Shown: one piece after another, positions 1 to 5,234 of the stretch
Position numbering within the stretch: position 1 is the stretch's first letter
Layout: the number at the start of each line of letters is the position of its first letter
Assembly (NCBI GenBank): GCA_009781125.1
Contig: WQYS01000099.1
Span: 1 to 7,906, forward strand
Source of the DNA: Acidobacteriaceae bacterium
GTDB lineage: Bacteria; Acidobacteriota; Terriglobia; Terriglobales; Acidobacteriaceae
Reading direction: 5' to 3'
DNA length: 7,906 bases
Notes under the pieces: generated by a model
Database searches by the model: none
What the model saw: only the letters and a program-made list of their open reading frames with translations
Told to the model about the DNA's origin: nothing
Translations under genes and position numbers: made by a program

Positions 1-653
1 ACGCCGCTGTCGAAGGAGTTGCCGTAAGCGCCTTCGGTTACAACGGGCAGAAGTGTTCAGCCTGCTCACGTGCCATTGTCGATGCCGCTATCTACAACGA
101 TTTTTGCGATCGCCTGCAAAAGCGCGTACAGACTATGCAGACCGGCGATCCGAAGGACAATGTCTATACTGGTCCCGTCATCAACGAGGGTGCGCAGAAA
201 CAGATTCTCGAATACATAGAGGTGGGCAAGACCGAAGGCCGTCTTCTCAATGGAGGGCACACCATCAAGAACGCAGATGACGGCTATTACATCGCGCCCA
301 CGGTCATTGCCGATGTTGCTCCGACGGCCCGCATCGCGCAGGAAGAGATCTTTGGACCGGTTCTCGCGGTCATCAAGGCCAACGATTTTGAGGATGCTCT
401 CGCTATCGCGAATGGGACCGAGTATGGTCTGACCGGTTCGGTCTACTCCAACTCACGCGAGAAGCTCGCGCAGGCGGGCGAGAGGTTCCATGTGGGCAAC
501 CTCTACTTCAACCGCAAGAGCACTGGAGCCATGGTCGGCGCTCATCCTTTCGGCGGCTTCAATATGAGCGGAACCGATTCGAAGGCAGGCGGGCCGGACT
601 ATCTGCTGCTCTTCACGCAGGCAAAAAGCATCGCGGAAAAATTGCACAAGTAG
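1..653 (+). CDS. pruA: L-glutamate gamma-semialdehyde (1-pyrroline-5-carboxylate) dehydrogenase, C-terminal part
   Basis: NAD(P)-dependent aldehyde dehydrogenase that oxidises glutamate gamma-semialdehyde (hydrolysed P5C) to glutamate, the last step of proline and arginine catabolism in the cytosol. The reading frame is open from base 3 to the TAG at 651-653, giving 216 residues; the start and roughly 300 N-terminal residues lie outside the window. The fragment opens at the catalytic cysteine motif GYNGQKCSACSR (catalytic Cys is fragment residue 18). It continues with the ALDH motif EEIFGPVLAV (about 114-123) and the P5CDH-type ending with GNLYFNR, HPFGGFNMSGTDSKAGGPDY (about 165-201). This ending, and the monofunctional layout, match the RocA/PruA group rather than generic aldehyde dehydrogenases or the C-terminal half of bifunctional PutA. 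I cannot see a proline dehydrogenase partner. The downstream neighbour is convergent, with a hairpin pair between. The family call is firm; the choice between the names pruA and rocA is convention. Confidence 0.95.
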   Translation, partial: AAVEGVAVSAFGYNGQKCSACSRAIVDAAIYNDFCDRLQKRVQTMQTGDPKDNVYTGPVINEGAQKQILEYIEVGKTEGRLLNGGHTIKNADDGYYIAPTVIADVAPTARIAQEEIFGPVLAVIKANDFEDALAIANGTEYGLTGSVYSNSREKLAQAGERFHVGNLYFNRKSTGAMVGAHPFGGFNMSGTDSKAGGPDYLLLFTQAKSIAEKLHK

Positions 654-663
654 CCGGTCTGCC

Positions 664-809
664 CGGGTGCCCCATCCTTGCGCAGTCTCATCGCGCAAGG
701 GTGGGAATGTAACATGTTCAATCAGCCATTTTTAGCTATCCGAAACGGTGGTGAGTTGAACTGTTTACTTTCCCACCCTTCGCAAAAAACGCGAAGGATG
801 GGGCACCCG
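664..809. repeat. REPIN-like inverted pair of palindromic elements (type 1)
   Basis: Two copies of a ~40-base palindromic element face each other between the convergent pruA and DinB-family genes. Copy 1 (664-707, + strand) folds as a 13-bp stem, 671-683 with 693-705, loop 684-692, one T-G wobble. Copy 2 (770-809, read on the - strand) has a 12-bp stem, 791-802 with 772-783, loop 784-790, with the wobble at the same place. Both begin GGGTGCCCCATCCTT on their own strand, so the outer parts (665-683 and 791-808) also form a long inverted repeat around a ~60-base AT-richer spacer. This head-to-head arrangement of two REP-like hairpins matches the REPIN layout known from Pseudomonas and E. coli. 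Mobility by a RAYT-type transposase is inference; no such gene is in the window. The hairpins could also end transcription from both sides. Confidence 0.8.
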
Positions 810-858
810 AACGATCGTGGCTGGTCCGATCTCGCCTAAGGATTTCGCTCGATCACGC

Positions 859-1362
859 TCAGAATCCGAGCGTTTCGTCTGCCGAAGGACCGTAGAGCGC
901 CGGAACCGGCTGGCCGTTCAGGCGCAGATAGACTCCCAGTTGCGCGCGATGGTGGATGAGGTGGTTGAAGAACATCGCGCGATACAGCGCGCCACGAGGC
1001 TCGTCGGCAATCACCTTGTCTCCAAAGGAAAACTTCCAGTTCTTCTGGAGGTCCGCATCCGAGCATTTGGCCAGCGCTGCGCGCGCCTGTGCCGAAGCAG
1101 CGTCGAAATCGGCCAGCAGCTTCTGGCGCGACACGAAGCTCATGTCGGGCCATTTTTGTTTGGTCAGGTCCATCGAGTCGGTCGTGAGTATCTGATAGCC
1201 GAACATCGGCAGCGTCGCCACATGAACCGCAAGCCGGCCCATAGGCATGGATTTTTCGTGAGGCTTGAAATCGGGATTCTTTTCCGGAACGCGCTCCAGC
1301 GTGGTGCGCACGCCCTTCATCTCCCGGTCATAGTCCTGAAGAAGAACTTCTGCGATAGTCAT
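859..1362 (-). CDS. DinB-family protein (putative metal-dependent hydrolase/transferase fold)
   Basis: 167-residue protein of the DinB/YfiT four-helix-bundle family. Members bind a divalent metal through three histidines. Known relatives include thiol transferases such as bacillithiol or mycothiol S-transferases, but most members, this one included, have no assigned substrate. The sequence shows His47 in RLAVHVATLP and the H-x3-H pair His134/His138 in FNHLIHHRAQLG, the usual triad, followed by a typical ending LNGQPVPALYGPSADE. Length matches the family. The ATG at 1362 is supported by an AAAGGA Shine-Dalgarno (1369-1374 on the - strand) six bases upstream. The gene starts 27 bases after the fabI stop, so the two are probably co-transcribed. 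No signal peptide or membrane segment is seen. Despite the name, this is unrelated to the DNA polymerase IV also called DinB. Family call is strong, function unknown. Confidence 0.88.
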   Translation of the reverse strand: MTIAEVLLQDYDREMKGVRTTLERVPEKNPDFKPHEKSMPMGRLAVHVATLPMFGYQILTTDSMDLTKQKWPDMSFVSRQKLLADFDAASAQARAALAKCSDADLQKNWKFSFGDKVIADEPRGALYRAMFFNHLIHHRAQLGVYLRLNGQPVPALYGPSADETLGF

Positions 1363-1389
1363 ATGAATTCCTTTCTCGAAAGTTTTTAT

Positions 1390-2157
1390 CTACAGCCCCG
1401 TGACGTTGAATCCGCAATCGACGAAGGTGACCTCTCCTGTGATGCCGCTGGCGAGGTCGCTGGCGAGAAACAGCGCTGTTTTGCCCACGTCGATCTGATC
1501 GACGTTGCGGTGCAGCGGAGCACGCTCTGAGACTCTATCAAGAATCATGGTGAAGTCGCTAATGCCGCGCGCGGCCAGCGTCTTGATCGGCCCGGCGGAG
1601 ATCGCGTTTATGCGAATGTTCTTCGGCCCCAGCGAGACGGCCAGGTAGCGGACAACCGATTCAAGTGCCGCCTTGGCGACTCCCATGACGTTGTACTTGG
1701 GGAAGACCTTGGTGGAGCCGTAGTAGGTCAGCGTAATGATGCTGCCGCCGTCTTCCATCAGCGGAACCGCGGCGCGGCTGACGGCGATCAGCGAGTAGGC
1801 GCTGACGTCGTGCGCAATGCGGAAGCCCTCGCGGGTGGTGAAGAGGAAGTCGTTCTTCAGCTCCTCGGACGGCGCGAAGGCCACGGCGTGCACGATGACG
1901 TCGAGCTTGCCGTAGTGCTGCTTGAGCTGGGCAAAGAGCGCGTCGATCTCGGCGTCTGCGGAGACATCGCACTGAAAGGTCTTGGCCGAGGGAAGCTCGC
2001 CGGCCAGGCCTTCGGCCTCGGCCCGAAGCCGGTCATTCTGATAGCAGATGGCAAGCGAAGCTCCCGCCTCGGACAACTTCTGGGCAATGCCCCATGCAAT
2101 GCTGCGTTTGTTGGCCAGGCCGAAAACGACCGCGACTTTGCCTTTGAGATCGATCAT
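1390..2157 (-). CDS. fabI: Enoyl-[acyl-carrier-protein] reductase (FabI type)
   Basis: Catalyses the last step of each fatty-acid elongation cycle, NAD(P)H-dependent reduction of trans-2-enoyl-ACP, in the cytosolic type II synthase. The 255-residue length is typical for FabI. It is an SDR-fold protein with the FabI-style nucleotide loop GLANKRSIAWGIA (13-25), HAVAFAP (90-96), the catalytic tyrosines Tyr145 and Tyr155 and Lys162 in YNVMGVAKAALE, and INAISAGPIKTLAARGI (183-199). The Y-x6-K spacing separates FabI from ordinary SDR ketoreductases (Y-x3-K). The position equivalent to E. coli Gly93, part of the triclosan pocket, is Ala93, as I recall for the S. aureus and Bacillus enzymes. The ATG at 2157 has only a purine-rich leader (GGGAGAGAAGAAG, with GGAG about 13 bases away), so ribosome binding looks modest. 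It is the first gene of a probable fabI-DinB operon and diverges from flgM. Confidence 0.96.
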   Translation of the reverse strand: MIDLKGKVAVVFGLANKRSIAWGIAQKLSEAGASLAICYQNDRLRAEAEGLAGELPSAKTFQCDVSADAEIDALFAQLKQHYGKLDVIVHAVAFAPSEELKNDFLFTTREGFRIAHDVSAYSLIAVSRAAVPLMEDGGSIITLTYYGSTKVFPKYNVMGVAKAALESVVRYLAVSLGPKNIRINAISAGPIKTLAARGISDFTMILDRVSERAPLHRNVDQIDVGKTALFLASDLASGITGEVTFVDCGFNVTGL

Positions 2158-2486
2158 GGTTTCTTCTTCTCTCCCGTTTGGAGTTATGTAGGTAAGAATA
2201 TCAGCCGGTTACGGTTTCAGTCGCGGCCAGGATTCACTCTGGCGGCTTCGCTTTGAACCGCTTCACTGTGGAAACTGTGGACGGCACGAGGAAAACCAGT
2301 GAAAATCCCTGCAATTTTGTACACTCTTATCGGTTCAAATGGCCTTCTTCATGAGGCTGTATGAGAAAAAAATTCAGATTATCAGGTGGAGACTATTCCT
2401 ATAGCGGCTGTGTAGAATCAAGCATCCGAACAGAAGTAATGGTTCCTGTTGTTCATTGACTGAAATCCTCTGAAGGAAATACCGAT
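2158..2486. promoter_or_regulatory. Divergent intergenic region fabI / flgM
   Basis: This 329-base stretch has no plausible gene and must hold the promoters of fabI (-) and flgM (+). I could not find a convincing sigma-70 pair for either. A TAGAAT hexamer at 2413-2418 is the best -10-like match toward flgM, but it lacks a recognisable -35. A tandem 9-base direct repeat, ACTGTGGAA then ACTGTGGAC, sits at 2265-2282 and could be an operator. The part nearest flgM (about 2300-2420) is AT-richer than the surrounding genes. The flgM Shine-Dalgarno AAGGAA is at 2473-2478. Confidence 0.5.
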
Positions 2487-2723
2487 ATGTATCGATCGTC
2501 AGATAAAAAGTCTCCCCAAAAGGTCTCTGATCTTCCATCCGCAGCCGGAGCCGATTCCAGCCAGAGCAGCGGGATTCTCGCCCGATACCTTGACGCCTCG
2601 GCGGAAGAGGCTGATGCGCGCGTGGAAAAGATTGCGTCTCTGCGGCAAGCCATTGCCGAGGGAAACTACAGCGTCTCGGCTTCCCGCGTTGCCGACAAAA
2701 TTCTTGAAACCCTTGTGCGGTAA
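2487..2723 (+). CDS. flgM: Anti-sigma-28 factor FlgM family protein
   Basis: A 78-residue protein with the FlgM C-terminal domain at residues ~45-76: RVEKIASLRQAIAEGNYSVS followed by ASRVADKILETL. This spans the helices by which FlgM binds the flagellar sigma factor FliA (sigma-28) and holds late flagellar genes off until the hook is complete and FlgM is exported. The N-terminal half (1-40) is polar, rich in Ser/Ala/Asp, and looks disordered, as expected for a protein exported unfolded. Length is close to the usual 70-100 residues. The ATG at 2487 follows AAGGAA (2473-2478) with an 8-base spacer, a good start. No other flagellar gene is in the window: the next gene, 59 bases on, is a DNA repair enzyme. 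FlgM proteins diverge strongly, so a FlgM-like regulator with another partner is possible. Partner and regulon are inference. Confidence 0.82.
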   Translation: MYRSSDKKSPQKVSDLPSAAGADSSQSSGILARYLDASAEEADARVEKIASLRQAIAEGNYSVSASRVADKILETLVR

Positions 2724-2747
2724 TGGCGTTGAAACCTTGCGCCAGCG

Positions 2748-2776
2748 CTCACAGAACTCCATGAAGACACTATGAT
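2748..2776 (+). promoter_or_regulatory. Putative sigma-70-type promoter for a leaderless uracil-DNA glycosylase transcript
   Basis: TATGAT (2771-2776) matches the -10 consensus at five of six positions. CTCACA (2748-2753) matches the -35 at four of six, with a 17-base spacer. Only six bases separate the -10 from the ATG at 2783, so transcription would begin at or within a base or two of the start codon. No Shine-Dalgarno is present before that ATG, which fits a leaderless mRNA. Inferred from sequence alone. Confidence 0.45.
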
Positions 2777-2782
2777 CGAAGC

Positions 2783-3499
2783 ATGAAGCGCTCCGCCGCG
2801 AACCGGCTTCCCTCTGCTCTTGCCGAAGCACGCGACTCCATCATTGCATGCGAACGATGCCAGCGGCTGCGCGAATACTGCAAGAAGATTGCCGAGACTA
2901 GGCGACGAGCCTATATAAACCAAACCTACTGGGCACGTCCGGTTCCCGGATTCGGCGATCCGGCGGCGCGTGTGCTGATCCTTGGCCTTGCTCCCGGCGC
3001 TCATGGAGCCAACCGCACGGGCCGCCTCTTTACCGGTGATGGCTCGGGCTATTTTCTGTTTCCGGTGCTGTACGATACCGGATTTGCCAGCCAGCCTGAC
3101 GCAACCTCCAGCGATGACGGAATGAAGCTCCACCATGCATGGATCGCCTCCGTGGTGCGATGCGCTCCTCCCGGAGACAAACCGACGCCGCAGGAGATTC
3201 GCAACTGCGCCGAACACCTGGCGCGGGAGATCAACGCCCTTACACGGGTTCGAGTTGTCGTGTGTCTGGGCAGGATTGCCTTCGACGGCTATCTCGCACA
3301 CCTGATCCAGACAGGCGTCATCGAACGCAAGTCAGACTACAAGTTCGCACACGGCGCTCACTTCGAGCTTCCCAACAAGATATATCTGTTAGCGAGCTAT
3401 CATCCATCGCTGCGCAACACCAACACGGGGCTGCTGAACCCCGGGATGCTTCGCCGGGTCTTCATGCATGCACGGGAACTGACAGGACTGCCGGGCTAA
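2783..3499 (+). CDS. Uracil-DNA glycosylase, family 5 (UDGb type), iron-sulfur
   Basis: Base-excision-repair enzyme that removes uracil, and in studied UDGb members also hypoxanthine and some other deaminated bases, from DNA. The 238 residues carry motif 1 GLAPGAHGANRTGRLFTGD (68-86), VVCLGRIAFDGY (159-170) and the His motif ASYHPSLRNTNTG (204-216). Motif 1 has Ala70-Pro71 followed by Gly-Ala-His, lacking the acidic or Asn residue of families 1 and 4; this is the family 5 signature, as in Thermus UDGb. Four cysteines placed for a [4Fe-4S] cluster are Cys23, Cys26, Cys127 (VVRCAPP) and Cys142 (RNCAEHL); Cys33 is extra. The ATG at 2783 has no Shine-Dalgarno and no in-frame alternative nearby, but a TATGAT -10 box lies six bases upstream. 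It follows flgM by 59 bases on the same strand and may be transcribed both with it and independently. Confidence 0.9.
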   Translation: MKRSAANRLPSALAEARDSIIACERCQRLREYCKKIAETRRRAYINQTYWARPVPGFGDPAARVLILGLAPGAHGANRTGRLFTGDGSGYFLFPVLYDTGFASQPDATSSDDGMKLHHAWIASVVRCAPPGDKPTPQEIRNCAEHLAREINALTRVRVVVCLGRIAFDGYLAHLIQTGVIERKSDYKFAHGAHFELPNKIYLLASYHPSLRNTNTGLLNPGMLRRVFMHARELTGLPG

Positions 3500-3565
3500 T
3501 ACCTGCTTGTGTATATCAGAGTAGTTATGGCCAATTTGATATTGGCTATACAGTCCATCCCTTTT

Positions 3566-3729
3566 ATATCGTCATCCTGAGCGCAGCGAAGGACCCCCGC
3601 ATTTCTCTTCCTTGCCCATAGATTCTTCAGGAAAAAGCAATCCGGTTTAGAGGTTATTCTTTTCATTAGGATTGTCGCCACTTCAGACAAAAATACGGGG
3701 GTCCTTCACTTCGTTCAGGATGACGATAT
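3566..3729. repeat. REPIN-like inverted pair of palindromic elements (type 2)
   Basis: Arms 3566-3604 and 3691-3729 are inverted copies of each other (35 of 39 positions by my count) around an 86-base spacer, between the convergent glycosylase and CAP-protein genes. Each arm contains a small palindrome. In the left arm, TCCT 3575-3578 pairs with AGGA 3590-3593, then tandem G-A mismatches (3579-3580 against 3588-3589), then GC 3581-3582 with GC 3586-3587 and a 3-base loop. The right arm, read on the - strand, folds the same way with AC/GT in the inner stem. The sequence GTCATCCTGAGCG.AGCGAAGG resembles a repeat I associate with many Acidobacteriota genomes; that is recall, not a search. A shorter degenerate match (TTCAGGATG, 3749-3757) follows. 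It could act as a two-way transcription terminator. It is not related in sequence to the pair at 664-809. Confidence 0.78.
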
Positions 3730-3794
3730 TAAGGGGAGGGTGAAACTATTCAGGATGGTGACAGCATCATTACGTCAATTTACGCGAGGGGGCA

Positions 3795-4583
3795 CTAGGG
3801 ATAGAGCAGGACCGCGATCCTGTAGCCGCTGAACGGCGTGGCTCCGGTCATCGCGCAGGCTCCCACTACGGCCTGACTGTACTGGCCGGAGTTGATCCGC
3901 GACTCAAGCTCTTCAGGCAAGCGATTGAGCCGGTCCGAGGTATAACGCATGATGAACCATGGCTTGCGCGTACCGGCGTAGCCATCCTCCATGCGGCACG
4001 TCTTGCGGGCGTCTTCCACCCTTGTGTTTTCGTTGAGAACCTGAAGGCCTTCTCTCTCCAGAAGACCGGCTACGGCCTGCTCCTGTTCCCTGTAGGAGAG
4101 CTCGTCAACATGATCGGCGAAGTCTTCGACCGCGTAAAACCGGCCGTTGCCCGCGACAACAGCAATCCCAACAACTGTAACTCGCGGGTCGAGAAGGTTT
4201 CTGCGATGCTCCGGAGAGTGCATCCAGAGATCATGAATCAGCGATGAATCGGAGCTTGCGGCTACGTTCTCCGCAATCTCCGAAAAACGGACTCCGGCGG
4301 TTGAGGCGCGCTGCTCCAGGCTTGCCTCTCCAGGGAACTGGTGGGAGATGGTTCCGCGAGCAGCCATCTCGCGCGCGTGCTGGAGCGCCGCCAGCGCCAG
4401 CGCCGGATCGAACCTGAGCGGAGCAAGACCACGAGCCGCGCGCGCCTGGTTTGCGGCAGCAAACAGGTATCTGGCGGCGACATTCGGAACGTAGTCTGCC
4501 GCAACGGTCTGACCGGAAGAGGCCACCTTCGCCAGCAGCAGCAGACCCGCAAAGATGCTCGTATATATTCTTTTTGGAACCAT
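3795..4583 (-). CDS. Secreted CAP-domain (SCP/PR-1/Ag5-like) protein
   Basis: A 262-residue exported protein of the CAP superfamily, whose bacterial members are extracellular and mostly of unknown function. Residues 1-29 form a signal peptide: MVPKRIYTSIFAGLLLLAKV, then a small-residue stretch with likely cleavage near SSGQTVAA. The CAP domain spans about 36-157 and shows LQHAREMAARGTISH (67-81), SEIAENVA (101-108) and WMHSPEHRRNLLDP (120-133). His81, Glu105 and His126 are the expected cavity residues, and the domain ends with RFYAVEDFA. Residues 158-262 form a C-terminal extension with two cysteines (Cys196, Cys243) that I do not recognise. The frame stays open upstream to an ATG at 4709. 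That start would overlap the divergent metallophosphoesterase gene and bury the signal peptide at residue 43, so I chose 4583. A GGAG lies about 13 bases before it, which is weak. Function beyond secretion is unknown. Confidence 0.85.
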   Translation of the reverse strand: MVPKRIYTSIFAGLLLLAKVASSGQTVAADYVPNVAARYLFAAANQARAARGLAPLRFDPALALAALQHAREMAARGTISHQFPGEASLEQRASTAGVRFSEIAENVAASSDSSLIHDLWMHSPEHRRNLLDPRVTVVGIAVVAGNGRFYAVEDFADHVDELSYREQEQAVAGLLEREGLQVLNENTRVEDARKTCRMEDGYAGTRKPWFIMRYTSDRLNRLPEELESRINSGQYSQAVVGACAMTGATPFSGYRIAVLLYP

Positions 4584-4663
4584 CGTCCGCGCGACTCTCC
4601 GAATCGTTTGACCCTGAAAACCGCCGGTCTGTTGCGCGCCGGAGATGAAAAAGGAGTCCGCCT

Positions 4664-4672
4664 TGCTAATCT
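4664..4672 (+). promoter_or_regulatory. Possible extended -10 element for a leaderless metallophosphoesterase transcript
   Basis: TGCTAATCT at 4664-4672 has the TGn extension followed by a TANNNT hexamer whose end is seven bases before the ATG at 4680. The only Shine-Dalgarno-like sequence (AAGGAG, 4651-4656) is 23 bases from that ATG, too far to serve it. The hexamer itself matches TATAAT at only three of six positions, so this is weaker than the glycosylase case. Confidence 0.25.
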
Positions 4673-4679
4673 TGACACT

Positions 4680-5138
4680 ATGCTGATCGGCATCATCTCG
4701 GACACGCACGGACTCATACGGCCAGAGGCGCTGGCCGCCCTATCGAAGTGCGACCACCTGCTTCACGCCGGAGACATCGGCGGAGCGGCGGTTCTGGACG
4801 CGCTCCGGGAGATCGCTCCGCTGACGGCGATCCGGGGCAACGCGGACATCGCGGGCGAGTGCGCCGATCTGCCCGACACGGACATGATCCGGCTGGGCGG
4901 AGCGCTGTTCTACCTGGTGCATTCGCTGGAGTGGCTGGACCTCGATCCGGTAGCGGCTGAGGTGGCGGTTGTCGTCAGCGGACACTCGCACAAAGACTCC
5001 ATCGAAAACCGCAAGGGTGTCGTCTACCTGAACCCCGGAAGCGCCGGACCTCGGCGGTTTCATCTGCCGGTCTCGGTCGGGCTGGTCACACTTGATGAAA
5101 AAGGACTTCGGGCACAGATCGTAGAGCTGAAGGTTTAG
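4680..5138 (+). CDS. YfcE/MJ0936-family metallophosphoesterase
   Basis: A small (152-residue) calcineurin-like phosphoesterase, probably a cytosolic dinuclear-metal phosphodiesterase. The complete set of metal-binding motifs is visible in order: GIISDTHG (Asp8, His10), LHAGDIGG (Asp32), IRGNAD (Asn54), LVHS (His81), and SGHSHK (His102, His104), followed by YLNPGSAGPRR (116-126), which is typical of this compact family. E. coli YfcE and Methanocaldococcus MJ0936 hydrolyse model phosphodiesters in vitro; their natural substrates are not settled, and the substrate here cannot be read from sequence. The ATG at 4680 is directly before the first metal motif and is the only sensible start: there is no upstream in-frame start with a signal. 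It diverges from the CAP-protein gene with a 96-base gap if that gene starts at 4583. The next gene downstream on this strand is a broken one. Confidence 0.92.
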   Translation: MLIGIISDTHGLIRPEALAALSKCDHLLHAGDIGGAAVLDALREIAPLTAIRGNADIAGECADLPDTDMIRLGGALFYLVHSLEWLDLDPVAAEVAVVVSGHSHKDSIENRKGVVYLNPGSAGPRRFHLPVSVGLVTLDEKGLRAQIVELKV

Positions 5139-5166
5139 GCCCTTCGCGTCCTTCAGCAGCGCGGTC

Positions 5167-5196
5167 TTGACCAGGCTGCAAACGGAGATGTATGGT
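5167..5196 (+). promoter_or_regulatory. Candidate sigma-70 promoter upstream of the YVTN remnant / hemolysin III gene
   Basis: TTGACC (5167-5172) matches the -35 consensus at five of six positions and TATGGT (5191-5196) the -10 at four of six, with an 18-base spacer. It lies 38 bases before the GTG start of the remnant gene and could have been its promoter. If the remnant is dead, the same promoter could still serve the membrane-protein gene at 5591, since no strong transcription stop is visible between them. Confidence 0.3.
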
Positions 5197-5234
5197 CATC
5201 GGGATGTTTTCCATGGGCTCTCACAAGATGCGAG

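Noticed and set aside
817..1530. Long open frame of 237 residues on the + strand across the DinB-family gene and the fabI end
   Set aside because: It is antisense to two well-recognised genes, has no family-like motifs or ribosome site, and is rich in Arg/His/Leu, as expected for the complement of GC-rich coding sequence.
1810..2256. Open frame of 148 residues on the + strand antisense to fabI
   Set aside because: It lies almost entirely opposite the fabI N-terminal half, which has clear catalytic motifs, and shows no domain of its own.
2327..2333. Sigma-28-like -10 (CCGATAA on the - strand) near flgM
   Set aside because: No TAAA-type -35 is found at the required spacing, and it points toward fabI rather than flgM.
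2724..2744. Small hairpin TGGCG/CGCCA just after the flgM stop as a terminator
   Set aside because: Only 5 bp with an 11-base loop and no T-run; too weak to call.
3139..3621. Open frame of 160 residues on the + strand running out of the glycosylase gene into the repeat
   Set aside because: It is the wrong frame of the glycosylase, with Arg/Ser-rich nonsense composition, and its end is encoded by the repeat sequence.
3566..3729. Inverted repeat as the ends of an insertion sequence or MITE
   Set aside because: No transposase fits in 164 bases and I see no clear target-site duplication; the internal hairpin in each arm fits a REP-type element better.
4584..4709. Upstream ATG at 4709 as the start of the CAP protein
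   Set aside because: It would put 42 polar residues before a clear signal peptide and overlap the divergent metallophosphoesterase gene; 4583 gives a normal exported protein.
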